Assembly: GCA_034509755.1 (NCBI GenBank) | Contig: CM067541.1 | Location: 23,858,001 to 23,922,000, forward strand | Direction: 5' to 3' | DNA: 64,000 nucleotides | From: Anisodus tanguticus | Taxonomy: Eukaryota > Streptophyta > Magnoliopsida > Solanales > Solanaceae | Shown: in pieces, positions 1 to 11,415 of the stretch | How the letters are laid out: every line of letters starts with the position of its first letter | Position numbering within the stretch: position 1 is the first letter of the stretch | Position numbers and translations under genes: made by a program | Notes under the pieces: generated by a model | The model's database searches: none | The model's input: the letters and a program-made list of their open reading frames with translations, nothing else | Told to the model about the DNA's origin: nothing

Positions 1-267
1 TGTTTATATCAGTGATTGTGGAGAACTCAAAGTAGCAAAGCCTACACTTTCTCCTAGTCTACCTTGATATATTGACATTTGGTTCAGGTTCCTCATGTTA
101 TTTCCATATACAGTACATTGTTACCGCGAGTTGTAAAGGATTCTCTTTTCTGTATGTTACATGGAGAGAAGAGGATTTACATAATGCAAAGCTTTTAAGT
201 TGAGAAATCCATATGTTTCAGGGTAATTTTGGCTGTCAAATTAGAAAAAGGGAGAATGGGCTTTAAC

Positions 268-515
268 TAGGCGTTTGGTTGAAGTTCTACGAAAACATAG
301 TGTGCAAGAAAAACAGAACAAAGATTGAAAGTGAGTATTTGCACAACTATGTGTTTTTGCAAAAACTGAGTTTGAAAGCTTTTGAAATTTTTTTGCAGAA
401 AAGGTAATATTTTTCTATTTTGCAAAAACATCACAAATAAACAGAGATGGAAAAACATTTTTTTAGAAAAAATTCAAACTCTGTTTTCGGATAAAATTCA
501 ACCAAATGTCACCTA
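268..515. repeat. possible small MITE-like element
   Basis: The left edge reads taggcgtttggttgaa. The right edge, reverse-complemented, reads taggtgacatttggttgaa, so the ends form an imperfect inverted repeat around an AT-rich core. 'Grows-from-gcgtttgg' ends of this kind are common on Solanaceae MITEs. No clean target-site duplication was found, so the boundaries and superfamily are uncertain. Confidence 0.35.
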
Positions 516-734
516 ATTGTTTTAGTGGGGCATGTTCAATTTCAAAGATGAACTTTCATGTACAAAAACACAGAACATCTTGAAGAGGATAATCCAGGAT
601 TTAAAAAGCAATTTGTGTATCTTGTAACACAGACACATTTGCTTTGCTGCCTATTAAGAGAATAGGCCCCGAAAAAGCGTTCCACCTTTCATCATCTTAT
701 ACTAGCTACCATGCAAGAACCAATAGAAAAGATA

Positions 735-944
735 TCAATGCCCCTCCCTAGATGAGAACCAGAACACGCCATCACCTGCAACCTTTCTTTTGCCGGGGAC
801 TTCCACAAAATGAAAACGGACTGCATCATCGTATGCTCCACTTTTGTTGCCATGGTTATATACATGGTGTGGAGAGGAGAGCATGTGCCATATAATGAGT
901 TTATCGTAATGTTCATTTGGGCTTATGGTAATGGACCAGACCAT
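735..944 (-). CDS. unrecognised short reading frame, possible exon fragment
   Basis: This minus-strand frame encodes 69 residues with a composition unlike the low-complexity noise around it: it is rich in H, W, Y and V and contains the segment FHFVEVPGKRK. I do not recognise the family. It starts with an ATG in this frame, but an exon could extend upstream of 944. It could be a fragment of a host gene, a captured exon or chance. There are no neighbouring exons to support a gene model, and the surrounding DNA is otherwise non-coding. Confidence 0.2.
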   Translation of the reverse strand: MVWSITISPNEHYDKLIIWHMLSSPHHVYNHGNKSGAYDDAVRFHFVEVPGKRKVAGDGVFWFSSREGH

Positions 945-2209
945 GGGATAGTTCTACTCATCTAGTAAATAGATGCATGCCCAAGCCCTTGACAAGATAT
1001 ACCAAAAAGCTACAAGTTTTACTTTCATGAACTCCAAAAAAAATTGAGATAGAGTTGGATTGTCTAAGATATAAAGAAAAAGATTCTAGTTCATATATAT
1101 TGACAATGTAAAAAGAATTACACTCTAAATGTAATTTAAGTTGTAATAGCGTATTAGCTAATGTTTATTGTTGATACTTATTACAGGTACGGTTTATATA
1201 ACTTAAACTCGAAAAAAATTAAGAAGAAAAGGGAAGAGGAAAAGCAAAGCAAATTCCCTACCCTACACTATTGAAAAAAGTTAATGAGGTAAGCCAAATA
1301 TTAAAGCATCTAAATTTCAAGTTGACAAAGTCAACTTCACTGCTCCTAAGATTCATAAGAGGTTTTTTTTTCTTGGGGGTGGGGGTGGGGGGAGAGGGGC
1401 AAAAGCAAATTCTTTTCTCACACGAGATTGACAAATGGACAAAAATAAAAGTCCAAATTCCATTTTTCTTCCACACCACTTAAAATTGTGGTTCAAGACT
1501 TCACACACATCTTATATTTCCAATTGGACTTGAGAAAAAAAATTGGATTTTGGAACTTTTACAACGTTGAAAGTCTTGACTCAAATATCATATTATAATA
1601 ATTTCATGAATGTCATTCAACTTTTATTTCACGACAAGAAAGTCACTATATTTGTTCTATAACAAAAAAATCACTCAATTGCCTAAAAATCACAAAAGTC
1701 ATTATATTTTTATAATAAAAAGTCACTCAACTTTATTTAAACAATACAGAAAGTCACTAGAAAAAACAAATAATACTTTCTATAGTATTTACGCAAAGTT
1801 GAGTGATTTTTCTATTAAAATAGTTTAGTAACTTTGATATAATAAAGTAAAAAGTAATTTTCCATTAGTGATATTACTCCCATATAATCCTTACAAAAAC
1901 AAAAATACAGGAGGTAATAGCTAGTAGATGCCAATTCTTCTTTCATTTTGCTAAATTGGCTAATTTGGAGAGAATAAATGTATCCAAGATTGTGAGCAAA
2001 CAAAACAATGATTCAATCAAGAAAGTAGTATAGTTGAAGTCATTTCAAAAAAATTGATAAGGAAATTCCCTATTACACAAAATCATGCTTGATTAGGTGT
2101 TCCATTAGAAAAGAGGAGAGGGGGGGGTGGGGGGGGAGGGGTTGGTCCATTGGAGCTTAAAAGATGTTTCATGATGATGATGATAAAGGGATAAGATTTC
2201 ACAAGTACA

Positions 2210-3320
2210 ACAAAAAGGGGACCACTGACACTTGCTAAGGAAAGAGAGGTCCCCTATTCGTAATAAGAGAGAAGGACCACAACCAGGAATCAAGCATGGC
2301 TACAACTTGGTGATCAATCACCAGAACATGTCTAATCAGTAAGAACTTTATCATTTCCCGTTTTGGAATCCTAATTAATCAGAATCGTATCTAGCAAGGT
2401 CAATTAAAGGGAAAAGCGCTCTCCGTCAAAAAAAAAATTTGTCATTTCCAGTGTTTGAATTTAAAATTTCTAGATACAAATGGAGTGATAGTATCCTTCT
2501 CACCACAACCCTTGTTGGTAAAATATTTTTTCCGATTTGGAGTCCTAATTAATCCGAAATTCTATCACGTAGAGCCATTAAAAGGGAAAGCGCTCCTAAT
2601 CAGAATTTCTTGGGATTTGGATTCGAAACTTCTGGTTATCGGATGAAGAGATACTATTCATCCCACTACAATCCTTATTGGTAAAACTTTTTTCTCTAGT
2701 GATAAATGCAACTATGAGCTTGAAGGTTCGCCAAAACTTGAGGTTGTCCGTTCGAAGGTTATGAATCAAGCATAAATATATAGGTTATGTTTATTAAAGC
2801 TAAAGAATCAAGCACGTCCTTCAACTTGGTGATCAATGCTCAGAACCACGATTCGACATGTCAAAAATGTATGATCAATAGATATAATTTGGCTCGAGTT
2901 TAGGTGTTCAAAGGGTTGACCCTTAATTGAAGTGTCTAAAAAAAATCGGCAAGTTTGGATAATTGTATATGTATTTAGTCTTTTTTCTTCAGTGATAAAT
3001 CCATTTATGAGTTTGAAAGTTGCCCAAAACCTAATATTGTCGATTTGAATTTTATCAAAAAATGTACATATGAATAGAGTTAGATACTATATGTATGTTT
3101 TGAAATTCATTCTCTTAACTTAGAAGCCATAGCGTCTAAATTATAAATTCGACAATTGTAATCCCATAAACACCACAAAGGGTTGATTTTGATTTTTTCT
3201 TTTCAATGTGTGTGTAGATTATGACTTTTAATTTTCTTCTTGGCATATTTGTACGTTGGTGATATGATGGATGTTTTCCAACATATGAAAAGGGAACCAC
3301 TGACGTTTAGCCAATTTTGT
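2210..3320. repeat. diverged direct repeats
   Basis: Several words recur in the same order. 'ggaatcctaattaatc' near 2365 recurs as 'ggagtcctaattaatc' near 2539, each followed by an 'aaagggaaa..gcgctc' block. 'cttggtgatcaat' occurs near 2306 and 2826. 'gtgataaat..tatgag' occurs near 2700 and 2992. 'gggaccactgac' near 2218 recurs as 'gggaaccactgac' near 3293. This looks like an old local duplication that has drifted. No coding function is visible. Confidence 0.5.
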
Positions 3321-3439
3321 GTCTGTTTTTTAAGGCTTCCATTGTGAAGCTTTGTGATGCCAAAGTGACACTCATTTTGTGTTTTGAGCTTTGGATACCA
3401 TGCAGGTTCCTACCACATTATATTGGAAGCTGTAATTAA

Positions 3440-4272
3440 GAGTGTGTTTGGTATGAAGAAAAATGTTTGCCATGAAAAAAAAAATTCTAGAAAATATATA
3501 TATATTTTTTTTGGAAACAAGTGATTTTCTTACTTATTTTAATACTTGATAAGTAAACAAAAAAAATATTATTCAAGAGCATTTAAGTACAATCTAGCAA
3601 AATACTAAGGGGTGGGATGGGGTAGGGAGTCAAGGTTAGGCGGTGGGATGGTCAAGGGGTGGTGTTGAGGGTGTCGGGTGTGTTGGGATCGAAATAACAG
3701 GGACGTCATGCGAAAGTTAATAATTGTGAATCTTTAACGACGATAAATCAGAAATAAAGACAATTATACTAAATATGCATAAACTTTAATATAATTTTGG
3801 TCAATTGACCTACACATGAAAAACTAATATAAAAACTATAAAAATTGTAGATAGAAAATTTCTCCCTAAACAGAACTCTCGAAACGAGTACATTAATTGT
3901 GGATGCTACTGTATTTTTTTTGTGTGTGTGAGACGAAGTTTCAATTTATAGAGGTCCGAAACTTATTTTCAGGAAAGAATTATTCAAATATGGAAGAGAT
4001 CTTTTCCATCAAGAAAATTTTTTGAAATAAAACACAAACTATAGTAGAATAAGAATTTAGGGCAACCCCTAACATGGTGGTGGGGAGGAGACAATGAACT
4101 TGGAATGTCATTTATGGAATTTGTTTTCCCTATTTCTGTTAGGGGAGTCATTTTTTCATTGTAAAGAACTTATTTTCCTAGAGAAAATATTTTTCGAAAT
4201 ATTTCGACTAATCAAACATGAAAATTAAAAAATAATCCCCAATAAATATTTTCCTCCATACAAAACACACCC
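3440..4272. mobile_element. PIF/Harbinger-like non-autonomous element
   Basis: The ends are inverted repeats: the left begins gagtgtgtttggtatg and the right, reverse-complemented, begins gggtgtgttttgtatgg. The trinucleotide TAA flanks both ends (3437-3439 and 4273-4275), matching the 3-bp TWA duplication of PIF/Harbinger elements. There is no transposase reading frame, so it is a MITE-like derivative. It is interrupted by a probable solo LTR at 3681-4074. Confidence 0.6.
3681..4074 (-). repeat. probable solo LTR nested in the Harbinger-like element
   Basis: The segment begins tgttgggatcg and ends cccctaaca, the TG..CA ends of LTRs. It is bordered by gggtg (left) and tggtg (right), a 5-bp duplication with one mismatch. 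A TATA-like word (ctataaat, read on the minus strand near 3945) suggests minus orientation. There is no internal coding region, so it is best explained by LTR-LTR recombination. Confidence 0.55.
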
Positions 4273-4668
4273 TAAAGGATTGGAGTTCACTGGCGGAGGC
4301 TCAATTTTTTACACCGAAAACTTTAATATTTATCATATATACATAAGAAAAATCACTTTATATATGCAGACTACAATCTTATTTTCCAATAAATGAGGTT
4401 CAATTTAATTCCCTCTCCCCCCTCTAGTTTCACTTCAATTCTAGTCCTGCATATGAAAATCTTTTTGAGAGGGAGTGTTTTTTCTTTCAATAAACCTATG
4501 TGATTCTAATTTAAAGGAAAGAACGTGCGTGCTCCCTCAAATTAAGATAACAATCCGCCCCTACCCCATTACTTTTGTAGCTCTAGAAAAAATAAAAATT
4601 ATTTACCCGAGATGTCTCTCCCCCCAATTGTGATATCATTACGGTATATAAATATACCGAGATGGTAT
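4273..4668. other. non-coding spacer
   Basis: AT-rich sequence between the Harbinger-like element and the Sirevirus LTR. It has no reading frame or repeat that I can support, beyond a short stretch near 4291 resembling a common Solanaceae dispersed repeat (tggcggaggctcaa). Confidence 0.5.
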
Positions 4669-5596
4669 TGTTGGGTCCGGGGCTACGGATAAGCAAGAAT
4701 ATGTAATAATAAAATCGCAACAGCTAGAATAATTAAAACAGTTTCTGGATGTTGTCTTCAATGTTGTGTCAACATCTTAGGCAACATTGTGATAATACAT
4801 TTATAAACCTTTATTATGCAGCGGAAAAGTAAAGAGACACAAGGTTTATATTTTCAAGGGTATATATTAATATATCCCTTGATGGTCAATGACCAAAGAA
4901 TTGTATAAATTATATACAATTACAAATGAATTTCTTTTTACAAGATTGAACAATAAATGCGAAAAAGAAATTACAAACAAAAGTGAAGTCGCATATGACT
5001 TCGGCCTAAAGTTAAAAGATCTAAAAAGACAAATACAACATCTTCATTACAATTGCTTGAACTATAAGCTTGATCTAAAATCTGGGAAGCAATAGTAATG
5101 TGGGACTAGATGTTGTTATACTACTTTAGGCTAAGTGTGTTGATCTAGTTTCTAAGGTGAATATCCGAGAGCTCTCTTGGTAATTCTTCTCATTCAATTC
5201 TGGATCTCGATACTCTGAATATCCCTCTATTTATAGTGTGGAACTTCCCTTGAAATCCTCATTGATTGGTTGTGGAGGTTGAGTAAAAGAAGGCTTCAGC
5301 TTGGACCGGTTCTTGTTCCTTAAAAAGCTCAACGTTCTGGACTTGGTCTTCACGCTGCTTCCTCTCCAAGCTTTGATTGTTTCTTTTACCACGTTTTAAA
5401 CACATCATCATTGTAAGCTTGCCTATGTCATTTTTACTCACAGTAACACAACCTGTTTTGGTCGGAAGAATAGGCAAAATCGTTACAGAGATGTTGTCAG
5501 GAATGTTGTCACAACATCGCAGGCAACATTCTTATTTTCATAAGATGTTGTCCTGAGCATTTACATATGTTGTCACAACATCCATCCAACATCAGC
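4669..5596 (-). repeat. Sirevirus 3' LTR
   Basis: The segment is 928 bp with tg at the low end (tgttgggtcc) and ca at the high end (aacatca). A minus-strand TATA-like word (tataaatagagg, near 5235) supports the orientation. It is rich in the words gatgttgtc and gacaacat, which build several imperfect palindromes. The partner 5' LTR is not in the window. Confidence 0.65.
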
Positions 5597-5616
5597 AATC
5601 TCCCCCTTTTTGCCTT
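5597..5616 (-). other. polypurine tract
   Basis: On the minus strand, ggcaaaaagggggagattgc lies immediately upstream of the LTR start. A purine run at this position is the plus-strand primer site of LTR retrotransposons. Confidence 0.7.
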
Positions 5617-6205
5617 TCTTCACAAAACTCCATACGAAGCGAAAATGACTAGATATCGATTCCGATGTAGTCCTTACATTCCAAGAATCAGTAGGATCAG
5701 TGCTATACTCCCCCTTAACCTGCAGTAGTAAATTTCAAGCAGTGTTGTATAGATGATTTGATTAGATAGGAGTTATGTTCTGTTAGTCGTGACTTACTTA
5801 CAGCAACTGCGTAATCAGTCTACAGTAACCATTCATAACAATCCACATCAGACAAACATATATAAACAACTTTAGAAAGCAGTCACAATGTCTGCAAGAA
5901 TAGACCAAATATCCCAAAGTAAAATATTACAAACCAAAAAAATATATTTTAAATGTCAGTATAACCAATATTCAAATAAGCAGAGATTATCAGCACTCCA
6001 TCCATCATTGAATTAACACTCCATTCCATTAGCATGATCATCTTTGACTAAAGTAATCGAGTCACAGTAGCTTCCAGCTGCTTTCTGTGATCGATCACTC
6101 TGTGCAGCACCATCTTCATCTCCATCGCATCAGAAGTAGTCAGCGCAATCATCATCTTAACTCCTCTCCCCCTGCATCGTAGCTTGGCCTGCATCTCATC
6201 TCATC

Positions 6206-7736
6206 TCAACTTCTCTCTCGTTGTACTAAATAAACCTCTAAGGATGGACTCAACTTTTCTCCTTTTGGAGTCTTAAAACCATGGTTGAGTAGGATTTGAA
6301 AAATCAAGGAGGGGTATGGAAGGGCAGAGTTGCTTTGTCTTTCTGCCAAGTTGACAATATGATTGAATATGAGGGTTCCTAAGTCAACTTTCTGATTCCT
6401 TCCAATCTTGAAAAGCAGTGATGCTTGATCAAGGGTCACTACTGTCTCGTTGAGGGAGGGTAGCCAGTTGTATATAGTAAGTTTGTGTAGAGTGGCAAAC
6501 AAGGCAGTGAGTTTTGATACAGGACTGCGAGGAGCCCAAACAGTGATCAAATTCCCCGTAAGGTACTTGATCATTGAATTGAGTTCCTCCACAGTGGGGT
6601 TTGGTTGAGGTTCTCTTTCACTAACAATCATCCCAAGAGTGGAGTTGATGATATTAGGTGTAAAATTGTATACCTTGTTGTATAGGTACACTCTCCCAAA
6701 TTTCTTCGAGGTTGTGTCCTTAACAGCAAGCGCCAGATTAGCATAGAACACTCTAATCACCTTCTCACAATAAGGATTCTTATCAGATACAGAGCTTAAT
6801 ATCTTTCGACTACTTAAGAAATCAACTAAACCATTTTTGGAGAATGAAGTTAGGTCAATCACCTTCTCCCCTCTAACTCCTCTATTTTTAAACCAATTCC
6901 AGTTATTGGAGCATGATTTCGTTTGAAACATGGAAGAGTAGGGAATTACATCTGAATCTATTTCAGATTCTGTGTTTTCTTGTTCGGATAATGTGGTTGC
7001 AGGTGTTGCCTCGGATGTTGGGGCAACATAGTTTGGGTCCATTTTCTCGTCTATTGCCTTTGATGTTGAGGCAACATTTTTATCAAAATTCCAGTATGTT
7101 TTACAGACCCCTTTAGGAATGAAGTTTCGTAGAGGTGTGTCATCTGACATCTCTTCTTCTTCTTTTTCCTTCTCAGTTTCTGCTTGTGGAGTGGAAGTTG
7201 ATGTAGTTCTGGAAGAACTGGGCACACTGAAATTGGTGTCAGTGCTGTTGCTTGTGGTAGTATCAACAGGGAAAGTTGACTCTTCCCTGGATCTTTTGGC
7301 AGACTGGTTTTCACCGAATTGGTTTTCGAAAGCCCTCTTTGACCTTTGAGTCGGTAAATATCAATTTTGACTGTCTTGAGGCAAGGTTTGAGAAATCAGA
7401 TATTGCATCAACATCGATTGGGTTTTCATTATCGCCTGGGTAGCTCACCTGTAATGGCTTATCTGAACCAAGCAGGATCATAGTCTGTGTGCAGTCCTCC
7501 TCGACCGGTTTCAAGTCATTGATGAAAGTATAATGCTTGTAAACCTTGTTGCTATTTGCTGGACTAGTCGACATTGGAGAATAATCTTTGGTGTTTGTGG
7601 ATTTTGGGGACATGGACATGGGAGAGGGTTTTGAAGGATTGGGCGCGTTGGAAAAGCTTTGGGTTTTGAGAAATGACGGGTTGTTTGGGCTGCCATGGTT
7701 TGATGGATTGTGAGTCAACTGATGTGACAATTCCAA
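6206..7736 (-). pseudogene. Sirevirus extra 3' ORF (env-like position; plant transposon protein domain)
   Basis: The ORF lies after RNase H and before the 3' LTR, where many Sireviruses carry an additional or env-like gene. The N-terminal part (7736-7311) is Ser/Pro/Asn-rich. After a frame change near 7.33 kb, the second part (7225-6206, 339 residues) has an acidic, Ser/Thr-rich linker and then a folded-looking domain with IDLTSFSKNGLVDFLSSR, VIRVFYANL, GRVYLYNKV and NSTLGM. This matches what I know of the 'putative plant transposon protein' domain found in retrotransposon-associated ORFs. I see no signal peptide or clear transmembrane segment. The function is unknown. It is probably a single gene of about 500 codons before the frame break. 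Confidence 0.55.
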
Positions 7737-8439
7737 GACAAAAATGGGAGGTTTTATTATGGCAAAATATACTTACACTAAAACTCCTTTTCCTTAAATT
7801 TGGATTGTATAGAAGAATAAAAACTCTTTACACACCTAAAATAAAGGATTTACATAGCACATATCATCATTTAAAATTTAAATAAAAATGGTCCTCCAGA
7901 ATTTTTGGACTTCTAGTTAAAAGACAGAGACGTGTTAAATACCAAAAACAAAATTAAAATAAGATAAACCAGATTGATCAATGTACTGGAACACGATGTT
8001 GTTAATGATGTTGGCAACATTACAAAGTTAAACAAGCATTATGAAACTCCAAAGATTTTTTGATTTGGCAGATGATACTTCCGTATATGTTCCCTATGAG
8101 ACTGATCGCTGGACTAATGTAATATTTTACCATTGTCCTTAATCAACTTAGTTGAACACATACAGTTTTAAAAAAAATATTGAGGAATTTTCAACCTCTT
8201 TTTTTTTAAGCACGTGGTACTCCTATATAATAGGAACGATACCAATCTTAGAGTTTTGCTCTTTTTGTATATAACCAAATATTTTAGTAGAGGTCGCCTT
8301 CTTATCTTGTCCATTTAGAGTCATGCTTGAATCTTTTGGAAAAAAAATATTGCAACATCACTACAATATTTATCATGTATATTGACTCAACAGTAAATGT
8401 TATCCAGAATGTTGGGACAACATTTCGGACAACATCTAC
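7737..8439. other. Sirevirus non-coding region between RNase H and the 3' ORF
   Basis: No reading frame is supported. The region contains more copies of the gatgttg/caacat words seen in the LTR (near 7996, 8353 and 8408-8440), which suggests it belongs to the same element. Confidence 0.4.
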
Positions 8440-9374
8440 CTAGCCTGTCTTATTTTCAAAGGAAACAGAGACCAAGAGATTTTTTCAAGCTAGAAAATCT
8501 CTTATGATCTAAAGGTTTGGTAAAATTGTCAGCCAGTTGACAAAGAGTATCAACATGTTCGATTTGAACTAGTTGTTTTCCACTAAGTCTCTTAAAAATG
8601 ATGTCTTATGTCTATGTGCTTTGTACATGAATGCTGAAAAGGATTTTTGGAAATATTAATAGCACTCAGATTATCACAGTACAAAATCATGGAGTTATTA
8701 GATATGTCATAGTCATCTAGCATATGTCGTAACCAAATCAGTTGAGCACAACAACTTCCAGCTGCCACGTATTCAGATTCGGCAATCGAGAGTGATACAC
8801 AATTTTATTTACGACTGTACCATGAGACTAGATTATTGCCAAGATAGAAACACCCACCACTAGTGCTTTTTCTATCGTCTACATCACCGACCCAATCTGA
8901 GTCACTATATCTTATTAGATTAGGATTAGTGTCTTTGGAGTACCAAATTCCCAAGTCACTTGTACCAGCAACATATCAAATGATACGTTTCACAGCATTA
9001 AAATGAGATACCTTGGGACTGGCTTGGAACCTGGCGCAAATACATACGCTAAACATGATATCGGGGCAACTGACAGTAAGGTATAAAAGGCTACCTATCA
9101 TAGATCGGTATAATATTGGGTTAACATCTTGTCCAACATCGTCTTTACATACCTGTTGCGTAGAGCCCATTGGAGTCTTCATGTGATTAGCATTTTCCAG
9201 ACCAAATCTCCTAACAAGATTCTTGGCGTACTTGCTTTGAGATACAAAGATCCCATCTTCATTCTGTTTAATCTGCAAGCCTAAGAAAAATGTTAGTTCT
9301 CCAATCATGCTCATCTCAAATGTTGTCGACATTGCTTCGACAAACGACTTCAAGAAAGATTCTATCCATTGCAT
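8440..9374 (-). pseudogene. Sirevirus reverse transcriptase C-terminus and RNase H
   Basis: The open part (9374-8976, minus) carries the segment FEMSMIGELTFFLGLQIKQ, followed by a SQSKYAKNLVRRFGLE-type motif and a YRSMIGSLLYL motif. These are hallmarks of the RT thumb and connection region of copia elements, and this wording is typical of Sireviruses. RNase H-like text continues on the minus strand to about 8.45 kb but is broken by stops. The upstream RT, including the YVDD box, is absent. The frame begins within 10-20 bases of the junction with the neighbouring copia element. Confidence 0.65.
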
Positions 9375-9383
9375 ATTGCTCCT

Positions 9384-10588
9384 GGTTGGGTGCAGATTGT
9401 TATGTACATCAAACTCTCAATCACCTGTGCATATTGATCCTGGCATACGGGTGCACCACGATTTTTATCAAGCTTTTGATTTCTATCCATTGGTGACTTC
9501 ATAGGCGAACTGTCAAACATCTCGAACTTTCTCAACACATCATCGATGTAATGAGACTGAGATAAGACCAGTCCGTTAGACGTCTTAGAGATTGTTATCC
9601 CTAAGATGACATTTGCGATACCCATATCTTTCATGTCGAAGCATTGTTTCAACATGTTCTTAGTCTCTAGAATTATGCTAGGACTGCTCCATGTGATCAA
9701 CATGTCGTCTACATACAGGCATATCATAACGAACGAGTCAGAGTTACCTTTCATATAGACACATTTGTCACACTCGTTAATGGTGAAACCCTTCGATAGT
9801 AGAGTATTATCAAATTTTTTATGCCATTGCTTCGGGGCTTGTTTTGGCCCATACAGAGATTTGACAAGCCGACAGAGTTTCTTCTCTTACCCTAGAACCA
9901 CATACCCCTTGGGTTATTCCATATAGATTTCTTCTTCCAAATCGCCATTTAGGAAGGCTGTCTTGACATCCATTTGATGTATCTCAAGGTCACGCAACGC
10001 TGCGATCGTAATGAATACTCGTATGGACGTCATCCTAGACACTGGGGAGTACATGTCAAAATAGTCAAGGCCTTCCTTCTATCGATAGCCCTTGACTACC
10101 AACCTGGCTTTGTACTTATCTATAGACCCATCTGCTTTATACTTCCGTTTGAGTATCCACTTACAACCCAACGGTTTATTTCATGTAGGATTATCAACCA
10201 ACTCCCAAGTATGGTTATGCAGGATGGAGTCTATTTCACTCTCAATAGCTTCTTTCCAGAGCGGTGCCTCTGGAGTTGACAATGCTTCAGCAATTGTCCT
10301 TGGTTCGTCATCAACCATATAAACTACAAAGTCAGGACCGAAGGATTTATCCTTCCTGGCCCTTTTACTTCGCCTTGGTTCCATCTCTGGAGTCTCCAAG
10401 TTCTGAGAATCTGGAACACTAGATTCTGGATATTCAGCCACTTCGAAGTCCACTAGATCTGAACCATCTAGATCCGGGCATTCAACGGCTCCCGGTTCCT
10501 GAGAGCTTTGTTCATAACTTTGTTTGCGATAGGTTATGTCTTTTTCCTTTCTAGGAAAAGTATCTTCAAAGAATTGAGCATTCCTTGA
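9384..10588 (-). pseudogene. copia-1 reverse transcriptase, N-terminal part
   Basis: The frame 10453-10181 carries the acidic linker and the start of RT (EALSTPEAPLWKEAIESEIDS). The middle is broken by stops. The frame 9754-9362 carries the catalytic box CLYVDDMLIT and the LSQSHYIDDVLRKFEMF region. Similarity to the plus-strand relative ends near 9384, before the RNase H domain. Confidence 0.65.
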
Positions 10589-11415
10589 TTACATGATTGT
10601 GCCCCCGTGGATATTTGGAATATTTGATTTATGCAATAAGAAGCGATAAGCACTACTGTTATTTGCATATTCTATGAAAATGCAATCTACAGTCTTAGGC
10701 CCAATCTTGACCTGCTTTGGCTTGGGTACTTCTACCTTTGCCAAACAACCCCACACCTTTAAATATTTATAGGTGAGTTTCTTTCCCTTCCATAATTCAT
10801 ATGGAGTTTTGTCCTTACCCTTATGTAGGACTATGTTAAGAATCGTATTAGCGGTAAGGACAGCTTCTCCCCACATGTTTTGGGAAAGACCGGAATTGAT
10901 GAGCAATGCATTCATCATTTCCTTCAATGTGCGGTTCTTACGTTCCACCACACCGTTCGACTAAGGTGAGTATGGAGCTGTCGTTTGATGAACAATGCCT
11001 AATTGGGCACAATTTTCCTCAAATGGCGCTACATATTCTCCCCCTCTATCGCTACGAATGGATTTAATCTGCATGTTTAGTTGGTTCTCAACTTCTGCTT
11101 TGTAACGTTGGAACGCTTCAAAGGCTTCATCTTTACTTTTTAACAAGTAAAGGTAACAATACCTTGTGCTATCATCAATGAATGTCACAAAGTACTTATT
11201 CCCCCTAGTTTGTGCAAGCTTCAAGTCACATATATCTATGTGAATAGGTTCTAGCGGAGCGGTATTCCTTTCGACGGATCGAAAAGGAAGCTTTGTGACT
11301 TTTTCCTATACGCACACCTCACACTTATGTTGAGGGTTTACGTCGATAGACGGCAAAAATTCCAACTTAACCAACCTTTGGATGGACTTGTAGTTAATAT
11401 GTCTAATCTATGATG
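10589..11415 (-). pseudogene. copia-1 integrase
   Basis: The zinc-binding N-terminus is damaged. The rve core is seen in two pieces. The first, at 11224-10961, has YFVTFIDDSTRYCYLYLLKS followed by SIRSDRGGEY. The second, at 10951-10589, has VERKNRTLKEMMNALL, then MWGEAVLTANTILN and DKTPYELWKGK. The catalytic D, D and E of the D-D-E triad are recognisable, but stops at about 10.96 and 10.59 kb split the frame. The enzyme would insert cDNA into the genome. Confidence 0.65.

Larger units (their letters stand above)
1..3439. other. AT-rich non-coding host DNA
   Basis: No convincing gene is visible. The stretch holds long A/T runs, two G-rich tracts (about 1372-1397 and 2116-2140), a possible small MITE at the left and a set of degenerate direct repeats between about 2.2 and 3.3 kb. 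The short reading frames lack codon structure, apart from one minus-strand frame at 735-944 that is listed separately. Confidence 0.6.
4669..9383 (-). mobile_element. Sirevirus (Ty1/copia) remnant, 3' half
   Basis: Read on the minus strand, this holds the end of a Sirevirus: an RT fragment starting around 9374, RNase H relics to about 8440, an extra ORF (7736-6206), a polypurine tract and one LTR. Gag, protease, integrase and the start of RT are missing. At 9.37-9.38 kb the sequence joins a different copia element in the same orientation. No target duplication is shared between the outer ends of the composite, because the flanks next to 4669 (ggtat) and 13787 (attat) differ. Confidence 0.7.

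Noticed and set aside
1610..1828. 72-codon plus-strand frame
   Set aside because: Low-complexity AT-rich DNA with repeated aagtcactc words. It looks like a dispersed repeat rather than a gene.
2105..2293. G-run-containing minus-strand frame with His and Pro runs
   Set aside because: It derives from simple G and gat repeats. No protein family is visible.
4889..5095. 68-codon plus-strand frame
   Set aside because: It lies inside the Sirevirus LTR on the opposite strand to the element and has no family features. It is most likely chance.
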